Assembly: GCF_014054985.1 (NCBI RefSeq)
Contig: NZ_CP059569.1
Coordinates: forward strand, 1,488,001-1,552,000
Source: Kingella oralis
GTDB taxonomy: Bacteria > Pseudomonadota > Gammaproteobacteria > Burkholderiales > Neisseriaceae
DNA length: 64,000 bases
Direction: 5' to 3'
Below are positions 24,836-34,533 of this stretch, one piece after another (positions within the stretch are counted from its first letter, which is position 1; each line of letters starts with the position of its first letter). The notes under the pieces are model-generated. The model saw nothing but the letters and a program-made list of their open reading frames with translations. It made no database searches and had not been told where the DNA came from. Both the position numbers and the translations under genes were made by a program.

Positions 24836-25243
24836 ATGAAAAAGAAAAAAATCAGCACGCATTACCTAGAACAATTTTTAAGCTGGCTTATGGAAGCCAT
24901 GCACCCCGATTTGGCGCAATTTGAAGGGCTCAATCTGGCTAATCGCGCCAGCGTGCGGCAACTGGTCAATGGCTATTTAAAACCGCGCTTTGATGAGCTT
25001 TCGCCTGGCGGGCAATTTCGCGTGAAAGAAAGTTTGCGCTACGGCGTGGCGATGTGGTCGGAAGCAACATTGCAAAATTGCTTCCCGCAAACCAATTGCG
25101 CCTTCGCCTTGCCACGCGGCATCACAGCGCGGGAAATGTATCAGCAGATTTGGGCGGATTTGTTTCACGGCGAAGCGTGTGATGTAGGCGATTTGGCAAC
25201 GTATGAAGCGCTGCCGTATGATGATTTTGTGATTAAAGCGTAA
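24836..25243 (+). CDS. Uncharacterised cytoplasmic protein
   Basis: 135 residues with a basic start (MKKKKIS) but no hydrophobic signal core. It is helix-rich (HYLEQFLSWLMEAMHPDLAQ and SVRQLVNGYLKPRFDELSPG) with an acidic C terminus (YEALPYDDFVIKA). I recognise no motif. The start is preceded by GGAATCTCGT. It is flanked on both sides by DUS pairs, so it is probably a one-gene transcript; the 3' pair is at 25246-25285. Confidence 0.6.
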   Translation: MKKKKISTHYLEQFLSWLMEAMHPDLAQFEGLNLANRASVRQLVNGYLKPRFDELSPGGQFRVKESLRYGVAMWSEATLQNCFPQTNCAFALPRGITAREMYQQIWADLFHGEACDVGDLATYEALPYDDFVIKA

Positions 25244-25341
25244 CGGAGGCAGCCTGAAAACAAGCGAAACGAGTTTCAGGCTGCCTTCCCCGCCCAATTC
25301 ATTTACAATCCGCCCGTTTTCAATAACCATTCTCAACCATC

Positions 25342-26337
25342 ATGACCACACTCACCATCGGCAAAGACCCCGTGCAAATCACCCTCAGCGGGCACACCAT
25401 GGGTTCGGACTACGCCGTCAAATACATCAACTGGGCAGACGGCACGCCCCAGCCCACGCCCGAAACGCTCAAAGCCGCCATCGATGACCGCTTGCAGCAA
25501 GTCAACGACGAAATGTCCACCTACATCCCCAACTCCCACATCAGCCGCATCAACCAACTGCGCGACACCGAAAGCCACACCCCCCTGCCGCGCGACTTCG
25601 CCCATGTTTTTCAGGCTGCCCTACGCATCAACCGCATCACGCAAGGCGGGCTGGACGTTACCCTAGGCGCTCTGGTGAACGCATGGGGCTTCGGGCCCGA
25701 ACCGCGCGGCGCATTACCCGACGCAGAAGAAACCGCCCGCCGCGCCGCCGCCGTGGGCATGGATAAATTTGAACTGCAACAGCAAGGCGATGCAACGCTG
25801 CTGCGCAAAAAACACCCCGATTTGTATCTGGATTTATCGTCCATCGCCAAAGGCTTTGGCGTGGATGCCGTGGCGCAAGTGTTGGAAGATGCAGGCATTG
25901 GCGACTACTTGGTAGAAATCGGCGGCGAAATACGCAGCGCAGGCAAAAGCCCCGCGGGCGAGCCGTGGCGCATCGCCATTGAACACCCCGAGCCGCCGCA
26001 CCATCCGCATCTAATCATCGCCCTGCCGCATCACGGCTTGGCAACATCGGGCGGCTACCGCAATTTCCGCCAAGACGAAAACGGCGACACGCACACGCAT
26101 TTAATCAACCCGCGCACGCTGCAACCCGTGCATAACAGCATCGCCTCGCTGTCGGTGATTGCCCACACCAGCATGGAGGCAGACGGCTTGGCAACGGGCC
26201 TGACCACATTGGGCGCGGCAGACGCATTGGCTTTGGCGCGGCAAGAGCATTTGGCCGTTTGCATCATTGAGCGGCGGGACGGCGCGCTGCACACGGCCTA
26301 CACAGACGAATTCGCAGCGTTTATCCAGCCAAAATAA
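25342..26337 (+). CDS. apbE: FAD:protein FMN transferase
   Basis: 331 residues of the ApbE fold: LSGHTMGSDYAVKY at the start, VNDEMSTYIPNSHISRIN, the LGALVNAWGFGP block, LDLSSIAKGFGVDAVAQ and LVEIGGEIRSAGKSP. The metal and FAD-binding end has HLINPRTLQP and TSMEADGLATGL. It attaches FMN to threonine in target proteins such as NqrB/NqrC. No lipobox or signal sequence is visible before residue 15, unlike many ApbE proteins, so location is uncertain. A DUS is read in frame as FQAA. It ends in a good terminator (26352-26377). Confidence 0.93.
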   Translation: MTTLTIGKDPVQITLSGHTMGSDYAVKYINWADGTPQPTPETLKAAIDDRLQQVNDEMSTYIPNSHISRINQLRDTESHTPLPRDFAHVFQAALRINRITQGGLDVTLGALVNAWGFGPEPRGALPDAEETARRAAAVGMDKFELQQQGDATLLRKKHPDLYLDLSSIAKGFGVDAVAQVLEDAGIGDYLVEIGGEIRSAGKSPAGEPWRIAIEHPEPPHHPHLIIALPHHGLATSGGYRNFRQDENGDTHTHLINPRTLQPVHNSIASLSVIAHTSMEADGLATGLTTLGAADALALARQEHLAVCIIERRDGALHTAYTDEFAAFIQPK

Positions 26338-26351
26338 ACACTTACCTCATC

Positions 26352-26377
26352 AGCCCTGCCGACGCGCAGGGCTTTTT
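26352..26377 (+). terminator. Rho-independent terminator of apbE
   Basis: AGCCCTGC, a 6-base loop and GCAGGGCT followed by TTTTT. Not DUS-based. Confidence 0.88.
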
Positions 26378-26466
26378 GTTGCGCCAATTCCACACCAAAA
26401 CAAATAAAAACAATTTCTATTTAACAACTTAACGATTGTGCGAATAATTTTCATTTGTTGTAAAGA

Positions 26467-26482
26467 AATGATAATTTATAAT
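26467..26482 (+). promoter_or_regulatory. Promoter of the autotransporter with possible Fur site
   Basis: TATAAT at 26477-26482 is the clear -10 box; the -35 is weak. The overlapping AATGATAAT (26467-26475) matches the core of a Fur box, 11 of 19 positions over the full site. Iron repression is therefore possible but unproven. Confidence 0.45.
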
Positions 26483-26532
26483 GCGCGCCGTTTTTATTAA
26501 CGCCAATAACCTTTTATTTAATAAGGAAATAT

Positions 26533-29500
26533 ATGAGTAACACCAAAAAATTCAGCTAGAAGGCATTGGTGCTGCACACTGCTGCGGCACTTTTTGCTAT
26601 GTCTGCCCACGCCGTGCCTTACCAACAAGGTTCCAGCGCCATCGCCACCGTTGATGCGGGCGAGCGCGTGGAAAAAATCACCGACATCACCGCCGCGAAA
26701 AAGCGCGACGGTTCCATCAACAAAAAACCCGCTGTCGGCTCATCCGAAACCGATTTCAACCGCGCCGGCAATCCCGTGCGGATTATCTGGTATGGCAACC
26801 CGAAAGATAACGACAGCAAAATCGCGCAAACCGGCGCGCTGAACAACGGCTTTATCCACGGCAAAGTGAACGTGGAAGCCACCCGCACCACCAGCAAAAG
26901 CGAAAAAGGCTCAACCATTGATGCCAACGGCATGGCAAACGCGATTGACGCTTTGGGCTGGACACCGCACACCAACCCCAACAGCGTGGAATATTCGCTC
27001 ACCGACGGCATTGTGAACAACGGCATCGCCGAGGGTGAAGCCAAGCTGCAAGGCGGCTTGGGCGGCGTGCACGGCAAAGTGCAAAGTTTTGCCACCGCCA
27101 ACGGCATTTCGCTGGCCGCTATCACCGATTTCGGCAAAGACAGCATCGGCGGCGCAAGCGGCGCGTCGGGCAGCAAATCATCCGGCAGCGCAGCCATCAA
27201 CAATAACAACGACGACGAGCTGGACGACGACGATTTGGACGATTTGCTGATTGACGACGGCAGCACGCCCCGTCCGCCCAAAGACACCAGCCAAACCGAT
27301 ATGTATGGCAAAAACCTGAATGTGCGCATCGCCAAAGTGGAAAACACCGGCACGCTTTCAGGCAGCCTGAACGCGCAGGCGTTCCAAGGCATTAAAAACC
27401 GCCAGCCGAATAAATTCGTGCCCATGTTCTACGGTGTAACGCCCGTTGCCTCGGGCAACGGCGTGTCGCTGGCAACTTATGTGGACACACCCGACCGCTA
27501 CACCTTCTCGCAAGAGAAAGAAAACACGCTGTATATGGGCAGCCTGAAAAACAGCGGCGACATCAACGGCGAAGCGGAAGTGCGCGGCGGCGCGAACGTA
27601 ACACACACCTACACCAAAACCAAAGCCGTGGGCAACGGCGTGTCGCTGATGGCAGACTCGGGCCGCAACGCCAAACACGGCACCACCGTTACCTTGGGCG
27701 CGGTAGAAAACAGCGGACGCATTTCAGGCAGCCTGAAACAGGTTTCCGGCAACACGTCCAGCAACAATTCCGTGTTCATCCAAGGCACCGCCGAAGCCCT
27801 ATCCAGCGGCAACGGCATTTCGGTGTTGGCGTATGCCGAAAACGCGCAAATCCCCAAAATCTACGCCTCTTTGGGCGAAGCCAACGGCAACACCATCACC
27901 GGCTTGAACAACACAGGGCGCATTTCGGGCGAAGCCCACATTCGCGCGGGCGACGGCGCGGGCGACCGCAGCATCAATATCGCTGCCACAGGCAACGGCG
28001 TGTCGCTGCACAACAACCGCAAAGTATCCGGCCCTGTTAGCTGGTCGGGCTGGGGTCAAAAACCGCTTGCCACCCAGCTGCGCCTGTATGGCGTGAACAA
28101 CATGGGCATGATTACCGGCAATCTGGAAGCGCAACCCGGCGTGTTATACAACGCCGCCAAACGCGGTACGGCAATCCCCGATATGCCCGTGGTGCCGCTG
28201 TTGACCGACAAAGACAACGTTCAATTAACCGACAAAGGCAACACCACCCCCGCCAAACCCGATAACGCGCAAAACAGCGGCTACGGCGGCATTTTGAACA
28301 GCAACAACCACCGCGCAGGCTTGGATGTGCGCGGCAGCGGCAGCGGCATTTCCATATTCAGCTCCAACGGTCATATTTTAGATTTGGAAGCCAGAAAACC
28401 GGACGAATTGCCACAACAGCTCGGCACGGTTTACAACCAAGGCGTGGTAAGCGGTTACGCCAAAATTTACCACGGCTATGAAAACGACAGCGGATACAGT
28501 AACGGCTACAACGTGGTCGGCGCAGGCACAGGTATCTTCACCGATACCAAACTGTCGCACAGCATCACCAACACAGGGGTGATTTCAGGCAGCCACGCCG
28601 CGATTCTGACCCCGGGCGGCAAAAACGATGCGTATAGCTACCGCAACCCGTTGCCGGTGCACACTTACGGCACCGACAAGCTGAAAAACTACGGCTTGAT
28701 GGCGGGCACCCTGATTGCAGGCGTGTACCGCTCCGAAGGCGGCAACAGCCAAACGCCGACTTATGGCTACTTCGATTCGTCGCTGGTTACGCAATACAAC
28801 CAAAAAGACCCGCTGGAAAACTTGGGCACCAAGGTTTACCTGAACCGCGGTTACGACTATCAGGAAATTGAAGTGGCAGACCCATGGCTGGTCAGCGGCA
28901 AACGCAAAAAACTCGTCCCCGTCCGCAACGGCAAAGAAGAGCTGATTGAGCGCGTTGAAGTAGGCACGGGCGGCAAAGTGTCCATTCCCGCCGACGGCCA
29001 TACCAAAGAGTTTGACATCATCAACGGCGCAGTGGATGCCGCAGGCAAAGACAGCAGCTACACCGCAACGGGCGATTTGGCAGGCAAAATCGTCAACGGC
29101 GCGGGCGTGGATAAAGGCGCGTTGGTTGCCAACCAAAACATCAAACTGGACAACAGCATTGTGAACGGCTATGCCCATGCGCTGTATCTGGCGGACGGCG
29201 CGGCCGTGAACGCCAACGACACCACGTTCAACGCCAACGGCTTCCGCGTTAACCGCAACATCAACCCCTTGGCGGTGCGCGGCGATGCGGGCAAAAACGT
29301 GCTGGATATTTCAGGCAGCAGCGTTATCAACGGCAACATGAACTTTGGCGACGGCGACGACAGCCTGACAATTGCCGACGAACACGTTCGCATGAACGGC
29401 CGCACCGTTGATTTGGGCGCGGGCGAAAACACGTTTAACTTGGGTCGCGCCAACAACGCAGGCCGCTCTAACCGCGGCAAACGGGAAACCCCTGCGGGAG

Positions 29501-31046
29501 CGATTGTGGTGAATTACGATGTGCTGGGCGCGACCAATGTGAACGTGAACCGCAATGCGCTGATTGCGTCTGACGTGAACATGCGCGACACCAACAAACT
29601 GGCGGTGGCAAACAATGCGCAGCTGACCTACCAAGCAGACGGCGAAACGCAACACGCGCTGTACAACGCCAACGGCGGCACGCTCACGCTGGATGTGCAA
29701 GGCAAAGTGCAAGTGGCTTCGTCGGGCCGCAGCGACACGCCGAGCAAATTGAGCTTTGGCCGCGATGTGGACGACGGTTTGTCGGAAGACCCCAACGCGC
29801 CCACACCACCAGCCCCAATGTGGTGAGCAGCGATGTGCGTAACCCCAACCCTGTGATTGAGCGTTTGATTCGCAACCCTGCGACACCAACGCCGACACCT
29901 GTTCCCGTTGTGCCTACCCCAACGCCAACCCCCACTCCAACGCCCACACCCGTTCCGCAGCCATCACAAACTGCGTTTGACCGCGTGAACGCGCTGGCAG
30001 ACATCAGCGCGTACAGAGATGCGTTCAACAGCGCGGACAACGCGGCGTTAAAAGGCAAAGACCCGTTTGCCAACACCGTGGCGCAAGGCACAGCGCAAAC
30101 GCAAGCCTTGGCAATCCGCGATTATTTGGTGCAAGCCGTAGACAAAAACATCTACGGCGCGGTGCCTGCCGCCGCCTTGGCAAACCACCAAGACACGCGC
30201 AGTGAAGCGTTGGACAACAACGCGCGCCTGCTGCCGCGCGGCACGATATACACCAGCGTGTCCGGTCGCGCCACGCAAAACAACGCGTTAAACGGCATTG
30301 CCGACCACGCGCGTGATACCACCTTGGGCGCAGGCGTAAGCTACGGCGTTACCGACAGCTTCACCGTTGGCGCAGCCGTGAGCGGCGGCCGTGAAAAATT
30401 GGACGGCGAGCTCAACAGCAAGCTCAAAGGCAACGCGGTGTTTGGCAGCGTGTTTGCGGTGAAAGGCTTTGGCGATTTCACGCTCACAGGCGGCGCGGCT
30501 TATGGCAGAAGCAGCCTGAAAGGCAGCCGCAACATCAGCAACGGCTATGACAGCGGCTCATACGATGCGCGCATCAAACCCTCGGTTGCCAGCGTGTTTG
30601 CCGAAGGAAAATACGCCTTCCGCTTGAACGACGCGATTAGCTACGAGCCCAAAGTGATGCTGGCATACAACCGCGTGCGCACCGACAGCGTGTCTGAAAA
30701 CGGCGTAGGCGGCCTGCAAGTGTCCGGTCGCAGCTTCAACACCGTTGATGCGGGCATCGGCCAAGATTTGCGCTTCACCCACCAGCTGCCGGCGGGCAAA
30801 TTGTCTGCCAAAGTGTCGCTGGACTACATCCACACCTCCGGTCAGAAAGACTTGACCGCACGCTTTAACGGCGCACAAAACGGCTTTGCGATTCGCACCG
30901 CGAAAAACAAATCCACCGTGCGCGCGGGCGTGGGCGCGGAATACGAATCGGTGGGCGGCTTGGTGCTTCGCGCCGGTCTTGCCGACAGCATCCGCAAATC
31001 GCGCAGCGACTGGCAAGCCAACTTCGGCGTGGGCTTGAAGTTCTAA
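26533..31046 (+). pseudogene. Type V autotransporter with an amber codon in the signal peptide and a frameshift before the beta-barrel
   Basis: ATG 26533 follows AAGGAAATAT and starts MSNTKKFS, then TAG at 26557-26559. The same frame continues with a signal-peptide core (TAAALFAMSAHA) and a passenger of about 1080 residues rich in beta-helix turns of the type NTGxISG. That frame stops at TGA 29824-29826. A second frame then continues (from about 29817) with a proline-threonine linker and a complete C-terminal autotransporter barrel: LPRGTIYTSVSGRA, GAGVSYGVTDSFTVGA and the terminal ...VGLKF. A one-base indel near 29800-29818 would join the two. Many DUS copies are read in frame as SGSL or GSLK. 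As it stands no full-length product can be made. A start at GTG 26569 after AGAAGG could give a weak alternative signal. Confidence 0.85.
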
Positions 31047-31068
31047 CCATAGCTGACAGCCAATAAAC

Positions 31069-31113
31069 AAGGCAGCCTGAAAATGGATTTCTCCGTTTTC
31101 AGGCTGCCTTTTT
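31069..31113 (+). terminator. Inverted DUS pair terminator of the autotransporter
   Basis: AAGGCAGCCTGAAAATGGA pairs with CCGTTTTCAGGCTGCCTTTTT apart from a small mismatch, with a T tract, 23 bases after the stop codon. Confidence 0.85.
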
Positions 31114-31524
31114 ATATCGGAAAAACAAGCTGTTGTTTACCGGCAGACCGGGCAGGATGCCCGACCTGCTTAGGTTGCAACCTTTGCCAAACCCCAACGG
31201 TAGCCTGAAATCGAAATCAGCCGCCGACGCGCCATCGTTTGCAGGCTTTGCAAAGATTTCCAACAAGCGGCAGCCTGAAAAACAAAAACCGTTTGCGGTC
31301 GCGCCAAACGGTTTTCTGTCGGATGGATTGGGTTTCAGGCTGCCCTGCCCTATGCGGCTTTCAGGTCATACAGGCGGGCGATGGCGGCGTGATTATGCTG
31401 ATTGGGGCGGCGGCTTCTTGGTATTGCCGTTTGATGGCTTCCATAGCAGGTTTCCTGAACCCAAGGCAGCCTGAAAACGGGCAAAGCAGGTTTCAGGCTG
31501 CCTTTCTTTGGCTGGGCGCAAATG
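31114..31524. other. Repeat-rich intergenic region
   Basis: About 410 bases with several DUS words, an arm of the 87-bp hairpin family near 31212-31235 (GCCGCCGACGCGCCAT), the hairpin AAACCGTTTG/CAAACGGTTTT at 31286-31315 and a degenerate GGGCAGGATGCCC palindrome near 31150. No gene. Confidence 0.7.
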
Positions 31525-33189
31525 TTATTTCGCTTTGCCCGCGGGTTCTTTCGCGCTCAAATCGGCGGCTTCGTTGAGCAAATCGACAAATTCGTTCACC
31601 GTGCCGTATTCGTCTTTTTTAACGGTTCGGGCAAGGGCGATGATGTCTTGCCAGCCCATTTTGCCGTTGTATTGGCCGCCGTGCAGCTGTTGCCCGTAGG
31701 CGGCCGCGGCAACGGCAAGGCGCGTGGCGGAAGAGGCTTGGGCGAGGGGCTGGCTTTGCGCGGCAACGGGCTGTTGCAGCAGGATGCTGTGTTTGCCGTT
31801 GGGGTTTTTATAGCGCAGTTTCACGAATGCGTATTCTTTCAGGCTGCCCGAACGGGGCGGGGCGGCTTGGTAACGCGATTCGTCGAGCCAGCCTTGTTTG
31901 CCGGCGGGGATGATTTCGTAAAGGGCGGTTACGCTGTGCCCTGCGCCGATGTCGCCCGCGTCCACTTTGTCGTTGTTGAAGTCTTCTTGTTTGAGCATGC
32001 GGTTTTCATAGCCCACCAAGCGGTATTCTTTCACGGTGGCGGGGTTGAATTCCACTTGGATTTTCACGTCTTGGGCAACGGTGGCCAGGGTGGACGAGAG
32101 CTGGCGCTGCAACACTTTTTTGGCTTCGGTTTCGTTGTCGATGTAGCTGTAATTGCCATCGCCCGCATCGGCAAGCTGTTCCATCAGCTGCTCGTTGTAA
32201 TTGCCCGTGCCAAAGCCCAGCGTGGTGAGCGAGATGCCTGCCTTGCGTTTTTCGGCAACGGTGTCTTTCAGAGTATTGAAATCGGTGATGCCGACGTTGA
32301 AATCGCCGTCGGTTGCCAGCAGGATGCGGTTGATGCCGTTTTTAATGTAGGCTTTTTGCGCTTGGGCGTATGCCATTTGCAGGGCTTGTTCGCCCGCGGT
32401 TGAGCCGCCTGCTTCCAGTTGGTTGATGGCTTGCAGGATGGTGTCTTTGTCTTTGCCCGATGTGGGCGGCAGCACCAGTTTTTCGTTGCTGGCATAGGTA
32501 ATCAGGGTAACTTTGTCTTCGGCGCGCAGACGCTTGGTCAGGATGCGCAGCGTTTTTTTCACCAGCGGCAGCTTGTCTTGCGCCTGCATGCTGCCTGAAA
32601 CGTCCACCAGAAACACCAGGTTGGCGGGCGGCAATGCGCTGCTGCGGATTTCTTTGGCTTTAATGGCGATTTTGATGAGCTTGGCATCGGCTTGCCACGG
32701 CGAATCGATGGTTTCGGTGTACACGGCAAAGGGTTTGCCGTCGCTGGGCGGGGCGTAGCCGTAGTCAAAATAGTTAATCAGCTCTTCAATCCGCACGGCA
32801 TGGGCGGGCGGCAGGCGGTTGTCGTTTAAAAAGCGGCGCGCATTGGCATAGCTGCCGGTGTCTACATCGATGCTGAATGTGGACACGGGGTTTCGGGCAA
32901 CGGCTTGCACGGGGTTGGATTCAATCTTGCCGTATTTTTCGGTGTTTTGCGGCAGGCTCGGGGCGGGTGCGATGCGGGCGGTTTTTTCCAGCGCGGCATA
33001 GGCGGGCGCGCCTGCGTATTCTTTCACCGCGGCGGCATTGCTGCGTTCAAACATGATGAATTTGTCGGCGGGGGTTTCGTATGAAATGGCGGGACGCGCG
33101 GCGGTTTTGTGCGCGGCGGGCGGATGCGTGCCGCAGGCGGTGAGTAACAGGGCGGCGGCGATGTTCAGGCTGATAAGCGTGCGTTTCAT
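31525..33189 (-). CDS. VWA-domain lipoprotein (YfbK-like)
   Basis: 554 residues. The lipobox LLTAC near residue 19 marks a lipoprotein. Residues about 90-185 are the N-terminal VWA-associated domain (FSIDVDTGSYANARRFLND and RIEELINYFDYGYAPP). Residues about 195-375 are a von Willebrand factor A domain with the metal-ion adhesion motif DVSGSM, plus ATDGDFN and TLGFGTGNYNE. The C-terminal part (residues 385-554) is the YfbK-specific beta-rich domain. Members are linked to envelope assemblies, but their partners are unknown. The ATG at 33189 follows CGGAGTTCCCATC. Confidence 0.88.
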   Translation of the reverse strand: MKRTLISLNIAAALLLTACGTHPPAAHKTAARPAISYETPADKFIMFERSNAAAVKEYAGAPAYAALEKTARIAPAPSLPQNTEKYGKIESNPVQAVARNPVSTFSIDVDTGSYANARRFLNDNRLPPAHAVRIEELINYFDYGYAPPSDGKPFAVYTETIDSPWQADAKLIKIAIKAKEIRSSALPPANLVFLVDVSGSMQAQDKLPLVKKTLRILTKRLRAEDKVTLITYASNEKLVLPPTSGKDKDTILQAINQLEAGGSTAGEQALQMAYAQAQKAYIKNGINRILLATDGDFNVGITDFNTLKDTVAEKRKAGISLTTLGFGTGNYNEQLMEQLADAGDGNYSYIDNETEAKKVLQRQLSSTLATVAQDVKIQVEFNPATVKEYRLVGYENRMLKQEDFNNDKVDAGDIGAGHSVTALYEIIPAGKQGWLDESRYQAAPPRSGSLKEYAFVKLRYKNPNGKHSILLQQPVAAQSQPLAQASSATRLAVAAAAYGQQLHGGQYNGKMGWQDIIALARTVKKDEYGTVNEFVDLLNEAADLSAKEPAGKAK

Positions 33190-33333
33190 GATGGGAACTC
33201 CGTGTGGTAAAAAAAGGAGGCGGCAGCCTGAAACGGGATGGGGTTTTCAGGCTGCATTTTGTCGGGTTTTGCAACCCAACCTACGCTTGCTTTTGAGTTC
33301 GGAAACTGCGTGCGTCGCAGGGCGACATAAATT

Positions 33334-34191
33334 CTAGTTATGCACCAGGATACATTGATAACCAACGCAATAGGTGTGGTAATCCTCGACCTCAATGTTG
33401 TAGACCGTGGTGCGGTAGCGGCGGTAATGCCGTTGTCCGTCCTCATCCACATACAGCAGGTTCTCGTCGTTCGGCATATCCATCAAATCCCATGTCGGAC
33501 TATGCCGCGATTCTTCATTCAGCACCATATCATAATTTTCTCCCTGATCCGACTGCTCCCAGCCGTAAGCCAGATTGGTCTGCTGTATCCAAGCCTGGTC
33601 GGTATCGCGGTAGGCATACAGCGGGCGGTAATCCTCCACCACGCAATAATCGTTTTCAAGACCCAGAACTACATCGCCGCGCTCAAGCTGGTCGGCGCGC
33701 TTCCACACCGGCTGTTCGTACAGCCGCATTTCGTAGGGCGTGTGCTTAAATGCCCACAGGGCTTCGTATCTCGCCCTGCCTTCATCCCCGGCAAACACGT
33801 CTTCGCCGTCGTCGTAATCGCAGCCCTTCCAATAAGCACCGAGCTTGCCAAATTCCGGATGTTCGACAATCAGGTTGGTAACCACGCCGTACACGCAGAA
33901 CGGGTGGTTCGGAGTAACGACCAGGGCTGCCCCTCTCCCATTTCGGTTAGGAAAACAAGAAAAATTCAACATTACCACTTCCTTGTCTTCGTAGCGGAAG
34001 GTGTTCACCACCCGTTTGGGCACGGCCTCGCCGATGCCGTTTTCCGGCCGCGACATCACCCAATCGCCTACCTTCAGTTCGTCTATCGGCGTCCAGCCTT
34101 CTTCCGTTTCCACCAAGGTGCCCTTCATAAAGCAGCCCATGCCGGAGGACAGGGCGTTTTCTTTGTCCTGTTTGTAGATAAATTCGTGCAT
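33334..34191 (-). CDS. Orphan Hint (Hedgehog/intein-type) domain protein
   Basis: 285 residues from ATG 34191, which follows GGGAGATGCA; the frame is open further upstream to about 34275 without a better start. After about 20 residues it enters a Hint domain. The splice-type Cys and first block are GCFMKGTLVETEEGWTPIDE and LKVGDWVMS. Block B is VVTPNHPFCVYG. The C-terminal blocks are VYNIEVEDYHTYCVGYQ and ILVHN. In polymorphic toxins a Hint of this type sits just before the toxin, which begins right after the HN. Here TAG follows HN directly. It is thus an isolated pretoxin-Hint cassette, either a toxin remnant or a self-contained module. No immunity gene is recognised beside it. Confidence 0.85.
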   Translation of the reverse strand: MHEFIYKQDKENALSSGMGCFMKGTLVETEEGWTPIDELKVGDWVMSRPENGIGEAVPKRVVNTFRYEDKEVVMLNFSCFPNRNGRGAALVVTPNHPFCVYGVVTNLIVEHPEFGKLGAYWKGCDYDDGEDVFAGDEGRARYEALWAFKHTPYEMRLYEQPVWKRADQLERGDVVLGLENDYCVVEDYRPLYAYRDTDQAWIQQTNLAYGWEQSDQGENYDMVLNEESRHSPTWDLMDMPNDENLLYVDEDGQRHYRRYRTTVYNIEVEDYHTYCVGYQCILVHN

Positions 34192-34412
34192 TGCATCTCC
34201 CGAAAGATTGTTTTTCAAGGCATCCGCCTTGAAGTCGTTAAAGGATTTCGCCGATACTACGGCATGTAAGCTAGCCCGCTACCCCATGCAGGCTACGCTT
34301 GCTGCTTTTTGTTGAGGTGGGCAAGACGAGCTGCGCTCACCTGATAACGTCATATTAATCCATTTAGTGACATTCGTAATTCTTCACTACCTAATGTACC
34401 ACAGGGATAGCA

Positions 34413-34475
34413 GTAGGTCGGGCATTGATGCCCGACATTGCGAGCGGGGTTGTCGGGCATCAATGCCCGACCTAC
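34413..34475. repeat. Perfect inverted repeat of the GTCGGGCAT family
   Basis: Two 24-base arms, GTAGGTCGGGCATTGATGCC with CGAC and its exact complement, flank a 15-base centre. Same family as 9746-9836 and the arm at about 54663. Confidence 0.75.
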
Positions 34476-34479
34476 GGCT

Positions 34480-34527
34480 AAAAGGCAGCCTGAAACAGGA
34501 AAATCCCCCCTTTTCAGGCTGCCTTTT
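34480..34527 (-). terminator. Inverted DUS pair terminator of radA
   Basis: AAAAGGCAGCCTGAAA and TTTTCAGGCTGCCTTTT flank a short spacer directly after the radA stop; on the minus strand it ends in CTGCCTTTT. Confidence 0.78.
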
Positions 34528-34533
34528 AAACGT

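Larger units (their letters stand above)
34192..34533. other. Intergenic region upstream of the Hint gene
   Basis: The first 80 bases still read in the Hint frame without a stop until TAG near 34279 (minus strand), suggesting a degraded 5' end of a once longer gene. The remainder holds the GTCGGGCAT inverted repeat (34413-34475) and the radA terminator. Confidence 0.6.

Noticed and set aside
11378..26559. Genome-wide recoding of TAG, because two genes carry in-frame TAG
   Set aside because: Many intact genes here end properly at TAG (for example sanA, the HD-Pnk gene and the Hint gene), so TAG is a normal stop.
29930..29965. Proline-threonine repeat tract in the autotransporter as a phase-variation microsatellite
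   Set aside because: The units vary at third positions and the frameshift lies more than 100 bases upstream, so slippage there would not explain it.
33186..33452. Possible toxin domain after the Hint stop codon, in another frame
   Set aside because: The frame is mostly Hint antiframe plus DUS translation, ending in the lipoprotein promoter; no toxin motif is visible.
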